Shown in pieces: positions 45,005 to 53,894 of a DNA stretch of 64,000 nt. The notes below the pieces were generated by a model. That model did not search any database and was not told the DNA's origin. It worked only from the letters and a program-made list of their open reading frames with translations. The number at the start of each line of letters is the position of its first letter. The stretch's first letter is position 1. The position numbers and the translations under genes are program-made. The stretch lies in assembly GCA_947492385.1 (NCBI GenBank), contig CANLMX010000002.1, forward strand, positions 1 through 64,000. Direction: 5' to 3'. This DNA comes from Planctomycetaceae bacterium. GTDB lineage: Bacteria > Planctomycetota > Phycisphaerae > Phycisphaerales > SM1A02.

Positions 45005-46593
45005 GCGTGGCGCCCCTTCAGGAGCCGCGAACCGGTGTCGCGCCCGAACCCGGGCGTCCCGTGCGGCGTGCGTGCGATGCCCAGGTCCTCGCAGACGGCG
45101 TCCGCGGCCGTCACGCCGCTCATGAGCACCATGGGCACGCCCGGCCCGGGGTTCGCGCTGCCTCCGGCCAGGTACAGGTTGCGGTAGATCCGGCTGCGGT
45201 TGCGCGGCTTGAACCCGCCCTTGAGGCGGCCATGGCTCGCCAGCCCGTAGATGGCACCGCCCTCGGCGTTGTACCAACGCTCGATCCCCTGGGGCGTGAG
45301 GTGGCGCTCGACGACGATGTGCCGCTCGAGATCCTCCATCCCCATGCGCTTCAGCTTGTCGATCAGCACCGGGCGGTACTGCTCCATCAGGCCGCCCGGG
45401 CCTTCCCAGCGCTGGCCGGGACGCATGTAGGGAGTGTGGATGAGCGCGTAGAACGCCTCGCATCCGGCCGGCGCCTGCGAGGGATCCGTGCGGCTCGGGA
45501 CGCAAAGGTAGATCGTCGGATCGCGCGCCGGGATGCCCTGGCGGTAGATGTCGTCGAACTCGTGCTCGGAGTCCTTGGAGAACAGGAAGCAGTGGTGCAG
45601 CAGGTGGTCGTACTGGCGGTCGAGCCCCAGGTAGAGGACGACGCCGCTGCATGCCGGAACGTAGTCGCTGCCGATCCGGCGCTGCTCGGCCATGCCCGCC
45701 GCCGAACCGTCGAGGTCGCGGTACGTGCGCTGGACGTCGCAGTTGGAGACGACCACGTCGGCCTCGAGCATCCGCCCGTCCTCGAGTTCGACGCCGCGCA
45801 CGCGCGGGCCGTCCGCGATCAGCCGCTTCACGGTGCAGCCGGTGAGGAGCTCGGCCCCCTCCTCCCGGAGGATGCGCTCGAGGGCCTGCGCCACCTTGCG
45901 CGTGCCGCCCATCGAGTACCAGCACCCCTCGTCAACCTGCGCCGACGCGATCAACGTGAGGATCGCCGGCGCTAGGAACGGGCTCGAGCCCACGTACTGC
46001 AGGAAGTGCTCTGCCAGCTGGCGCAGGTGCGGTTCGTGCAGGTGCTTCTCGATCGTGCCGCCCACCGTGGAGTGCAGCCGCATCGCCAGCACGTCGCGCA
46101 GCAGCCCGGGGTCGTTGGTCGGGGGCTTGCGCATCAGGTCCACCACGCCGCCGAGGTCCTTGAAGAAGAAGACCTTGTCGCTCAGGCGGTACATCCGCCG
46201 GCTGTACTCGACCAGCTCCTTCCACCCGCGCCCGGCGCCGGTGCCCGGGAACTGGCGGTCCATCGCGGCCGCCATCTCCTCGGGCCGCTCCAGCAGGTCG
46301 ATCACCGTGCCGTCCTCGTACATGCAGCGCCACTGCGGGTCGAGCCGCACGAAGTCGATGTAGTCCGCGACGTTGCGCCCGGTGCGCTGGATGATCCCGC
46401 GCGCCACGTTCGGCATGGTCAGGATCGTGGGGCCCATGTCGAAGGTGAACCCCTGCTCCGACAGTACGTTCATCTTGCCGCCGAGGTGGTGGTTCCGTTC
46501 GACGACGGTCACGCGGAGGCCGCGCCCCGCGAGTTCCGTGGCCGCGGCGAGGCCCGCGAGCCCGCCTCCGATGACGATTGCCGTCGTGGTCAT
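44980..46593 (-). CDS. Phytoene desaturase-family FAD enzyme (CrtN/CrtP-like)
   Basis: The 537-residue flavoprotein has an FAD-binding start IVIGGGLAGLAAATELA and ERNHHLGGKM, FDMGPTILTMP, and the C-terminal carotenoid oxidoreductase signature LYLAGGSANPGPGVPMVLMSG. Members desaturate phytoene or diapophytoene, or oxidise terminal methyl groups (CrtP). It shares an ATGA overlap with the aldehyde dehydrogenase gene, and an oxidase making an aldehyde would fit that pairing. Which of the two flavoenzymes here is the desaturase is inference only. Confidence 0.82.
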   Translation of the reverse strand: MTTTAIVIGGGLAGLAAATELAGRGLRVTVVERNHHLGGKMNVLSEQGFTFDMGPTILTMPNVARGIIQRTGRNVADYIDFVRLDPQWRCMYEDGTVIDLLERPEEMAAAMDRQFPGTGAGRGWKELVEYSRRMYRLSDKVFFFKDLGGVVDLMRKPPTNDPGLLRDVLAMRLHSTVGGTIEKHLHEPHLRQLAEHFLQYVGSSPFLAPAILTLIASAQVDEGCWYSMGGTRKVAQALERILREEGAELLTGCTVKRLIADGPRVRGVELEDGRMLEADVVVSNCDVQRTYRDLDGSAAGMAEQRRIGSDYVPACSGVVLYLGLDRQYDHLLHHCFLFSKDSEHEFDDIYRQGIPARDPTIYLCVPSRTDPSQAPAGCEAFYALIHTPYMRPGQRWEGPGGLMEQYRPVLIDKLKRMGMEDLERHIVVERHLTPQGIERWYNAEGGAIYGLASHGRLKGGFKPRNRSRIYRNLYLAGGSANPGPGVPMVLMSGVTAADAVCEDLGIARTPHGTPGFGRDTGSRLLKGRHAWQPVGAS

Positions 46594-48014
46594 TGCATTG
46601 CTCCGTTTCGTTGGTGATCCATGGGTGCCCCGGGGCGCACGCGGCCGCCGTACGCAAGCCGCCTCAGCCAGTCCTTCGTCCTCGCCCCGGGTTCGTCGAC
46701 GGGAGTCCGGAACATCGATCCGGTCGTCGAGACCGCAACCTCGCGGGTCAGCGCGAGCAGGCCCGCCGCACCGCGGCTCGGTCCCCATCCGCTGGGCCCG
46801 TGGCCCTCGATCGAGGTGCCCGGATGCACCGTGGGGAGGACTGCATCGTTGAACGTGACGACCGACGAGCCGAGCGCGGCAAGGAAGCCCGGGTCCCGGC
46901 GCAGCGCCCGCGCGTCGCGCGTGAACACGGCCGTCGCCAGGTGCTGCCCCACCGCGCGGTGGAGGGCAAGCGCGTCGTCGATCCCGTCCACCTCGACGAG
47001 CGCAAGCGCGGGCCCGAAGTGATCGCCGGCCGCGAGCTCCGCGTCGCGCGGGCACGAGGCCACGCACACGGGGCGCATCGATGCGTCATGCGCGTCCTCG
47101 ATGCTTCCGATCGCGCGGCCGCCCGCGGCGACCGCGGCGCGGGCCAGCGCAACGCAGCGCTCGGCCATCGTCCGGTCGGTCAGCCGCACCCGGCACCCGT
47201 GCTCGAACCGGCGGCCGATCGCCGCCTCGAAGGCGCGCGCGACCGACCGGTCGACCAGCACTCGCCGCGGTGCCATGCAGGTCTGCCCGGCATTCATCGT
47301 CGATGCGAACCAGATGCTGTCGGCGGCCGCCCGAAGGTCGGCATCCGCCAGCACGATCGCGCTGTCCCGGCCGGACAGTTCAAGCGTCGTCGGGCAGAGC
47401 GTGCGCGCGCACGCCGCGGCGATCTCGCGCCCGACCGCGGTGGAACCCGTGAACACGACGTGGTCCCATCCGCCCTCCTCGATCAGCCTCCGACCCTCGT
47501 CCCGCGTGCCCGCGGCGCATCGCACGCTGCCCTCCGGCAGGCCCGCCGCCGCCGCACACCTCGCGGCCAGGTCCACGAGCATCGCCTGCGACCGCGGCGA
47601 ACGCTCGCTTGGCTTCACGGTCACCCGATTGCCCGCCATCACCGACTGCACCAGCTGGATTCCCAGGAGCTGCAGCGGGTAGTTCCACGTCGCGATCACC
47701 AGGACGCGCCCTGCCGGAACGCGCACCCCCTCATGCCGCTGGCCCATCAGCCACCATGGCCCACCGGCGATGCGGCGCGGGGCGAGCAGCCCCGGCACGT
47801 GCTCGGCGTGCCATCGGAGGCTCGCGACGAGGGGCATGAACTCCTGCGTGGCGCAATCCCACCGGGACTTCCCGATCTCCTCGCCGACGAGCCGGGCCAG
47901 TTCCGCCTCGTTGGCCACGACCGCCGCCTCGAACGCCTCGCACCACGCGAGCCTGGCCCGCAGGTCGGGCATCGCACAGGCGATGCGGGCTTCATGCGGT
48001 GCGGCAGGGTGCAT
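46590..48014 (-). CDS. Aldehyde dehydrogenase of the carotenoid cluster
   Basis: The 474-residue protein has the ALDH landmarks VLVIATWNYPLQLLGIQLVQ, AGNRVTVKPSERSP, FTGSTAVGREI, LELSGRDSAIVLADAD (general base Glu in LELSG) and NAGQTCMAPRRVLV (catalytic Cys in QTC). It is close to the class that oxidises fatty or apocarotenoid aldehydes to acids, the AldH step of staphyloxanthin synthesis. ATG 48014 (MHPAAPHEAR) was chosen since the longer frame runs into the divergent crt gene's upstream region. It is the first gene of the minus operon. Confidence 0.85.
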   Translation of the reverse strand: MHPAAPHEARIACAMPDLRARLAWCEAFEAAVVANEAELARLVGEEIGKSRWDCATQEFMPLVASLRWHAEHVPGLLAPRRIAGGPWWLMGQRHEGVRVPAGRVLVIATWNYPLQLLGIQLVQSVMAGNRVTVKPSERSPRSQAMLVDLAARCAAAAGLPEGSVRCAAGTRDEGRRLIEEGGWDHVVFTGSTAVGREIAAACARTLCPTTLELSGRDSAIVLADADLRAAADSIWFASTMNAGQTCMAPRRVLVDRSVARAFEAAIGRRFEHGCRVRLTDRTMAERCVALARAAVAAGGRAIGSIEDAHDASMRPVCVASCPRDAELAAGDHFGPALALVEVDGIDDALALHRAVGQHLATAVFTRDARALRRDPGFLAALGSSVVTFNDAVLPTVHPGTSIEGHGPSGWGPSRGAAGLLALTREVAVSTTGSMFRTPVDEPGARTKDWLRRLAYGGRVRPGAPMDHQRNGAMQ

Positions 48015-48047
48015 GGGAACGGGAACGGCTTCGGGAATCGGGTGAAT

Positions 48048-48102
48048 GCGGATTCGAATTCCGGACCGGAGGGTCCACGACTGGATATCTTCCCGAATCC
48101 GC
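48048..48102. repeat. Nested inverted repeats in the divergent carotenoid promoter region
   Basis: GCGGATTCG (48048-48056) and its exact reverse complement CGAATCCGC (48094-48102) enclose a second perfect repeat, GGACC-GGAG-GGTCC (48063-48076). All lie in the 119-base gap between the divergent aldehyde dehydrogenase and desaturase genes, flanking the TATCTT box. This fits a regulator-binding region; no regulator gene is adjacent. Confidence 0.5.
48086..48091 (+). promoter_or_regulatory. -10-like box TATCTT of the divergent carotenoid desaturase gene
   Basis: TATCTT lies 42 bases before ATG 48134, leaving a leader of about 35 bases with GGAG 3 bases before the ATG. Its position inside the inverted-repeat region suggests control at this site. 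Confidence 0.4.
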
Positions 48103-48133
48103 GGCCCGCGTGGGGTCGAACCCGCCGGAGACC

Positions 48134-49783
48134 ATGGTGACCCAGCCAACCCCCGGCACCGTCGCGACCGCCCCGTGGCCCCGTACCTCGGCGGCCACCC
48201 CGCCCGGCCGTCCCAGCCCCCACGGCGGCGACGGGCGCTCGGTCGCCATCGTCGGCGCGGGTCCGGGAGGGCTCGCGACGGCCATGCTGCTGGCGCACGC
48301 GGGCTGGCAGGTCACCGTCTACGAGGCCCACGCCACGGTGGGAGGCCGGACGCGGCAGCTCGAGGTCGGTCCCTACCGCTTCGACTGCGGGCCAACGTTC
48401 TTCATGATGCCGTGGGTGCTCGAGGAGATCTTCGAGGCCACCGGCCGCAAGCTCGCCGACTACGCCGAGCTGCGCCGGCTCGACCCGATGTACCGGCTGC
48501 TCATCGGCCAGCCCACGGGCGACCCGGTCGTCATCGACACGACCCAGGACATCGCGCGGATGTCGAGGCAGCTCTCGGCGATCGAGCCATCGGACGGTCC
48601 CGCGTTCGAGCGGTTCATCCGCGACAACCGCCGCAAGCTCGAGGTCATGACGCCGCTCCTGCGGCGCCCGATCCGCGGGCTGCGCGACCTGTTCTCGCTC
48701 GACGCGATGCGTGCGGGCCCCGCGCTCCGCCCCTGGCAGTCGCTGTACGACCACCTCAAGGGCTACTTCCGCCACGAGGGCGTGCGCCTGGCGATGAGCT
48801 TCCAGAGCAAGTACCTCGGGATGAGCCCGTTCGAGTGCCCCGAGCTCTTCTCGATCCTGCCGTTCATCGAGTACGAGTACGGGATCTGGCACCCGATCGG
48901 CGGCTGCAGTGCCCTGATGCGTGCGATGGCCGACGCATGCACCGAGATGGGCGTCGAGGTGCGCTGCGGCGAACCGGTCGAGCAGGTGCTGTTCCAGGGC
49001 AAGCGCGCCAGCGGGGTGCGGGTCGCCGGCCGGCACGAGCGGCATGACCATGTCGTGGTGAACGCCGACGCCGCATGGGCCCTCAAGAACCTCGTCCCCT
49101 CCGAGGTGCGCCCGCGCGCCCTGAAGGACGATGCGCTCGACGCGAAGCGATTCAGCTGCAGCACGTTCATGATGTACCTCGGCATCGAGGGCACCGTCGA
49201 CCTGCCGCACCACACGATCTACACGTCCCGTTCGTACGTCCGCAACCTGCAGGACATCTCGCGCAACGGCACGCTCAGCGACGACCCCTCGACGTACGTC
49301 TGCAACCCGTCGCGCATCGACCCGACCCTGGCCCCGCCCGGGCACTCGTCGCTGTACGTGCTGGTGCCCACGCCGAACAACAAGAAGGGCGAATGCCAGG
49401 TCGACTGGCACTGGGCCCGGGGCGAGCTTCGCGAGCGCACGTTGCGCCAGCTCGAGGACGTGTTCGGCATCCGAGACATCCGCTCGCGCATCCGCGCCGA
49501 GCACCTCGTCACGCCCGCCGACTGGCAGTCCGAGCGCATCGCGCACGGCGCGACCTTCAACATGGCCCACAACCTGGGCCAGATGCTCCACCGTCGCCCG
49601 CACCACCGGGTGCAGGGCATGGACAACCTGTGGCTCGTCGGCGGCGGCACGCACCCGGGGAGCGGGCTCCCGGTCATCTTCCTGTCGGCCGAGATCACCT
49701 CGAGGTTGATGTGCGCCGAGGAAGGCCTTCCCGACCCGGTCGGGGCCGGCGCCACCGGACTGCGCGCGGCGACGACGGCCTGA
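48134..49783 (+). CDS. Phytoene desaturase-family FAD enzyme (CrtI/CrtN-like)
   Basis: The 549-residue flavoprotein has a Pro/Thr-rich start of about 35 residues, the FAD site SVAIVGAGPGGLATAMLLAHAG, FDCGPTFFMMP, and the C-terminal signature LWLVGGGTHPGSGLPVIFLSAE. This is the carotenoid desaturase family; a CrtN-like C30 or CrtI-like C40 desaturase are both possible. It is transcribed away from the aldehyde dehydrogenase operon, which contains the second family member. No crtB/crtM or hpnCDE synthase gene lies in the window. Confidence 0.82.
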   Translation: MVTQPTPGTVATAPWPRTSAATPPGRPSPHGGDGRSVAIVGAGPGGLATAMLLAHAGWQVTVYEAHATVGGRTRQLEVGPYRFDCGPTFFMMPWVLEEIFEATGRKLADYAELRRLDPMYRLLIGQPTGDPVVIDTTQDIARMSRQLSAIEPSDGPAFERFIRDNRRKLEVMTPLLRRPIRGLRDLFSLDAMRAGPALRPWQSLYDHLKGYFRHEGVRLAMSFQSKYLGMSPFECPELFSILPFIEYEYGIWHPIGGCSALMRAMADACTEMGVEVRCGEPVEQVLFQGKRASGVRVAGRHERHDHVVVNADAAWALKNLVPSEVRPRALKDDALDAKRFSCSTFMMYLGIEGTVDLPHHTIYTSRSYVRNLQDISRNGTLSDDPSTYVCNPSRIDPTLAPPGHSSLYVLVPTPNNKKGECQVDWHWARGELRERTLRQLEDVFGIRDIRSRIRAEHLVTPADWQSERIAHGATFNMAHNLGQMLHRRPHHRVQGMDNLWLVGGGTHPGSGLPVIFLSAEITSRLMCAEEGLPDPVGAGATGLRAATTA

Positions 49784-49797
49784 CGGGCAGGCACGGC

Positions 49798-49812
49798 GGG
49801 CGCCCGGCGCCC
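49798..49812. terminator. Short GC-rich hairpin between convergent genes
   Basis: GGGCGCCCGGCGCCC can form a 6-bp stem with a 3-base loop between the convergent desaturase and kynA genes. There is no T-run. Confidence 0.3.
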
Positions 49813-49831
49813 CGCGCCTTCACCGGTCGAC

Positions 49832-50623
49832 TCACAGTGCGGTGCGGATGGCCCAGAGGTCGGGATACATCGGCGCAAACAGCGTGCCTCGCAGGTACTC
49901 CGCCCCGGAGGAACCGCCCGTCCCCTGCTTAAACCCGATGGTCCGCTCCACCATCTTCACGTGGCGGTACCGCCACTCCTGGAGTCCCTCGTCGAGGTCG
50001 ATGAGCCGCTCGCACGTCGCGCGGACGTGCGGCAGCTTGCGGTAGACGCGCACCAGTTCCGCCTGCAGCGCGGCGTCGGCCGCGATCGGCTGGGTCACGT
50101 CGCGTGCGAGCAACTCGGGGGGAACGGCCACGCCGTTGGCGGCCAGCATCCGGAGGAAGGCGTCCCACACGGTCGGTTCGCGGAACTCGCGCTCAAGCGC
50201 AGCCCGTTCCGGCGACCCCTCGGCCTGGATGGCGATCACCCGGGGATTCTTCTTGCCGAGCAGGAACTCGAACGCACGGAACTGCCAGCTCTGGAAGCCC
50301 GACGCGCTCTCGAGGAACGACCGGAAGCTCAGGAACTGGACGGGCGTCATCGTCTCGAGCACGTCCACCTGCCCGACCATCGTCTTGAGGATGACGAGCA
50401 TCCGCCGAAGCGTCCCGCCCGCGGCAGGCAGGTCGTTCGCCGCCAGCGCCTCGCGGAGCCTCCGGCCCTCGTGGATCTGCTGCTTGAACCACAGCTCGTA
50501 CACCTGGTGGATGACGATGAAGAGCAGCTCGTCGTGCTCGGGCCCGTCCGACACCGGCCGCTGGATCGACAGGAGCTCGGGGATGCGAAGGTAGCTGCCG
50601 TACGTGATGGGGGTCCTGGTCAT
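49832..50623 (-). CDS. kynA: Tryptophan 2,3-dioxygenase
   Basis: The 263-residue haem protein has the TDO elements FIVIHQVYELWFKQ (distal histidine), SGFQSWQFRAFEFLLG, and the proximal histidine in WRYRHVKMVERTIGFKQGTGGSSG. It opens the indole ring of tryptophan to N-formylkynurenine. No other kynurenine-pathway gene lies nearby. ATG 50623 gives the usual length and start (TYGSYLRI). It sits 85 bases downstream of the LptC-like gene in the same direction; I see no clear promoter box. Confidence 0.95.
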   Translation of the reverse strand: MTRTPITYGSYLRIPELLSIQRPVSDGPEHDELLFIVIHQVYELWFKQQIHEGRRLREALAANDLPAAGGTLRRMLVILKTMVGQVDVLETMTPVQFLSFRSFLESASGFQSWQFRAFEFLLGKKNPRVIAIQAEGSPERAALEREFREPTVWDAFLRMLAANGVAVPPELLARDVTQPIAADAALQAELVRVYRKLPHVRATCERLIDLDEGLQEWRYRHVKMVERTIGFKQGTGGSSGAEYLRGTLFAPMYPDLWAIRTAL

Positions 50624-50708
50624 CGGTCTCGGTCCTGGTGTTCGTGTCCGCATCCGTGCCTTCGGCCGGGCCCGTCGCGCCGCGTGCGCGACCGTTCCCG
50701 GCAGGGGC

Positions 50709-53700
50709 TCATCGCCCGATCGTGCCGCGGGCGCCCTCGACCGAGAGCGTGCCCTTCGCAAGGTCCCAGCGGAACGCATGGGCACGCGCCGGCGCCGCAG
50801 TCCCGCGCCGCACGACCGTCGCGAGCCGCCCGTCCCCGCCCCGAGCGAAGCCGACCTGCGTTGGCACGTCGAGGTCGAACTCGTTGGCCTCGACGTCGAC
50901 GTCGCCGGTCCGCACGGTCACGCGACCGTCCGCACGCACGCGCGTGAGTTCGGCAGGTCCACCCAGCGACAGTCCCCCATCGGCCGGGCGAGCCGCGCCG
51001 CCGGCGTCGACCCCGCGGACGGTGGCGATCATCCGGTCGGCATTCACCGTTCCGGTGGCAGCCGTCGAATCGCCCAGGTGGTCCATCACCACGTCGCGCT
51101 CCAGCGTGATGCGTGACGAACGGTCCGCCATGCGCTCGAGCGTCAGGGAACGCTTCCACGAGAAGCGCGTCGTCCCGTGGGGGCTGAACGGGCTCTTCGG
51201 GCCATCCGCGCGCGCAGGTTCGGGCGGCGGCGGCGGGTCGAACACCAGCAGCGTGCCCGCGCCGTCGGCCGACGCGCTCCCGGAGGGTCCGTCGTACGAC
51301 ACGTTCGGCGCGTTCATCCGGAACAGCCGAGGTTCGCCCTCGCGGCGCGCATCGGCCCACTGGCGCGCCTCAAGCCGGACGTTGCCGACGGCGCGCATCG
51401 TCCCGATGGCCTGCGCGTCACCCGCACCCGACGCGGCCGCCTGCACCGCGCGCGGCGCACCGCCGCGCGGCAGCAGCTCGATTTGCACCTCATCCGCGTC
51501 GAGCGCCTCGGCCTCGCGCGCATCGCGCGAGGCGCGCACCCGCACCCCGCCCTGCAAGAGGAGCAGCCCCCGGTCGGGCGTCCCGTCGCGCGACTTCACC
51601 GCCCCGTCGGCGTAGGCGAGCGACTCGCGCCACGTCGCCTGCATGCGCGGGACGCCGCCGACCCGCGGGCGGCCCACGCGGCCCTCGGCCCGCGGCAGCA
51701 CCTCATCGCGGAACCCGCTGGCACGTCCGGGGCCGAGCGCCCCGAGCCGGGCGGGCATCTCCTGCACGTTCACCTCGGCGAGCTGGTCGAGCACCAGGTT
51801 CCCACGGATGACCATCACGTCGGGCCCGACCAGCCGCGCGGAGCGGCCCGCGCCATCGCCCTCGAGCCGCGTCGCGAAGACGCGCGAACCGTCCGACAGC
51901 GCAAGCTCCACGGGTCCTTCGGCGACCACCTCGCCCACGTCGCTGCGCATCGCGCCGTCAGCGGGCGCCGCGGCGCCGGGCTTCGGCTCCACGAAGGTGG
52001 CGCGCAGGCTCGACGCCCACATCGTCTGCGCATCATCGGCCGCCATCACGTCGCCCGTCGCCACCAGCGTGCGCGGCTGGGCGTCGCCGGACGCGTTCGG
52101 GCTGAGCGCGATTTCCACCTGCTGCGCCTCGAAGCGCCCGCCAGACTCGCCGAGCCCACGCGCCCGCACGCCGCCTGCGGCCACGATCCGGCGCGGGACG
52201 TCCTTGCGTCCCTCGGGACGGGCCTCCACGGCGAGCGAGCCCGACTCAAGCTCGAAGTCCGTGCCACGCGCCTCGACGTCGCCTTCGAAGTCCGCACCCC
52301 GGAACGAACCTTCGGCATCCCCTGTGCCCGGTGCAAGCCGCAGCGACATGCGCCGCGCCCACGACACCACGAGGGGCTTCGATCCCGCGCCGCCCATCAC
52401 GATCGTCCCGGGCCCCTCGCTGGATCCCGTGCCGGCCGCGCGGTCAAGCAGGAAGCGTGCCGCATCGAGCGTGAAGTCCGGATTGCGCACCGACGCGGGT
52501 TCCTCGACCGTGCCCTCGAGCTCCATGCGCTCGACCACCGACTCGAAGGTCGCGCGCCGCGCCACCACCACCGTCTCGGACAGCGAGTCCTCGATGCGCG
52601 CAGGCGTGCCCGTGACGGTCACGCGGACGGCATCCGGCGCGCCCAGCGCAGGCGTCGACGCGCCTGCAGGCACCATCACCAGCCGTCCCTTGAACTCGAT
52701 CTCGACGAGGTCATCCTCATCCGCGCGCGCGCCCACGCCCAGCGCCGCCACCGCGACCTGCGCGCGGGGCGAACCGGCTCCGGCCGCTGCGTCCACCACC
52801 GCGGACCCCGCCGGCGCGGGCGCGTCGAACGGCCCCGGCTGCGCCGCAGCCACGCCGAGCCCCCCGCCTTGGCGCATGCGGAACACCGCGCGCACGGCAT
52901 CGCCCGTGACGGTCGACACGCGGGTGCCCTCCCAGCTCGTGACCGAGACCCCACCATCCATCGTCAGTTCGAAGAGGCGTCCCTCGGCCGCAGGCGGCGG
53001 TGCAGCCGCGAGCGCCACCGCGGGCACCCAACCACCGTGCCGCACGGAGGCGATCGATATGGGTGCCCCCGGCATCGGCGCACCCGCCTCGACACGGCGC
53101 GCCTTGCCCATGCCGGCCGCGGTCCGGTTGATCCGAAGCGGCGAGAGGGCACGGTCCACCACGAGCCGCTCGATCGACCCTCCGCCAGGCGACAACGTCA
53201 TCGAAAGCCCCTCGCCATCGAAGGACACGCTGTCGCCCAGGATCCGCACCTGCCGGTCGCACCGGACTTCCCCGCTCTCGGCATCGAAGGACGCCTCGGG
53301 GCACTCGACCACCACCTCCGGCGCATCGGCGCGCAGGTCGACGGGACGTCCGTCGCGCGGACGGTAGATCCGGATCACGACGTTTCCGGTCAGCCGACCG
53401 CTCTCGAGCTCCCGTCGCGGCACGCGCGCCGTCATGGAATCGCCACGCATCGTGACGATGCGGCCGCCTTCCCCGTACAGCACTGCGCGCGGCGCATCCA
53501 TCGACAGCCGCTTGTCCGGGAGCGGATCGATGCGGGCGGCGGTGTACTGCTGCTTGAGATTCCCCTTCGCGTCGGCCACCTGGACCCATGCACCCTCGGT
53601 CAGGCGCACGGATTCCTGCGAGCCGAACTTGGGCCCCGAGCCCGAGCGCTCCTGTTCGGAGAGCGGAGTCGGGATCACCAGCTCGGTCACGGGTCCCGTG

Positions 53701-53894
53701 TGCCGCCTCGGCGTGCGCGTCGGTCCGGAGGAACGCGCGTCGTACAACCATGCCACCCCGACGATTGCGATCGAGCCGAGCACCGCGGCCGCGGTCCAGA
53801 TGAACGGCCTCCGCCGGCGACGCGCCCACCGTCGCCCCGCGTCGGGGTCGACACGCGGGCCCTGCCCCGCGTCAGGCGCTTCGGGGCCGGTCAC
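50709..53894 (-). CDS. Very large LptC/LptA-like LPS transport protein
   Basis: The 1061-residue protein has a basic cytoplasmic start, one helix (about 30-48), then a long periplasmic region of beta-strand repeats. These are like LptC/OstA strands (GRIVTMRGDSMTARV, LTGNVVIRIYRP, VRCDRQVRILGDSVSFDGEGLSM). Typical LptC and LptA are each under 200 residues, so this may be a fused or greatly extended bridge for LPS across the periplasm. The link to kdsC, overlapping by 23 bases, mirrors the kdsC-lptC-lptA-lptB order of Proteobacteria; lptB is 8 kb away. GTG 53894 is the start. Confidence 0.7.
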   Translation of the reverse strand: MTGPEAPDAGQGPRVDPDAGRRWARRRRRPFIWTAAAVLGSIAIVGVAWLYDARSSGPTRTPRRHTGPVTELVIPTPLSEQERSGSGPKFGSQESVRLTEGAWVQVADAKGNLKQQYTAARIDPLPDKRLSMDAPRAVLYGEGGRIVTMRGDSMTARVPRRELESGRLTGNVVIRIYRPRDGRPVDLRADAPEVVVECPEASFDAESGEVRCDRQVRILGDSVSFDGEGLSMTLSPGGGSIERLVVDRALSPLRINRTAAGMGKARRVEAGAPMPGAPISIASVRHGGWVPAVALAAAPPPAAEGRLFELTMDGGVSVTSWEGTRVSTVTGDAVRAVFRMRQGGGLGVAAAQPGPFDAPAPAGSAVVDAAAGAGSPRAQVAVAALGVGARADEDDLVEIEFKGRLVMVPAGASTPALGAPDAVRVTVTGTPARIEDSLSETVVVARRATFESVVERMELEGTVEEPASVRNPDFTLDAARFLLDRAAGTGSSEGPGTIVMGGAGSKPLVVSWARRMSLRLAPGTGDAEGSFRGADFEGDVEARGTDFELESGSLAVEARPEGRKDVPRRIVAAGGVRARGLGESGGRFEAQQVEIALSPNASGDAQPRTLVATGDVMAADDAQTMWASSLRATFVEPKPGAAAPADGAMRSDVGEVVAEGPVELALSDGSRVFATRLEGDGAGRSARLVGPDVMVIRGNLVLDQLAEVNVQEMPARLGALGPGRASGFRDEVLPRAEGRVGRPRVGGVPRMQATWRESLAYADGAVKSRDGTPDRGLLLLQGGVRVRASRDAREAEALDADEVQIELLPRGGAPRAVQAAASGAGDAQAIGTMRAVGNVRLEARQWADARREGEPRLFRMNAPNVSYDGPSGSASADGAGTLLVFDPPPPPEPARADGPKSPFSPHGTTRFSWKRSLTLERMADRSSRITLERDVVMDHLGDSTAATGTVNADRMIATVRGVDAGGAARPADGGLSLGGPAELTRVRADGRVTVRTGDVDVEANEFDLDVPTQVGFARGGDGRLATVVRRGTAAPARAHAFRWDLAKGTLSVEGARGTIGR

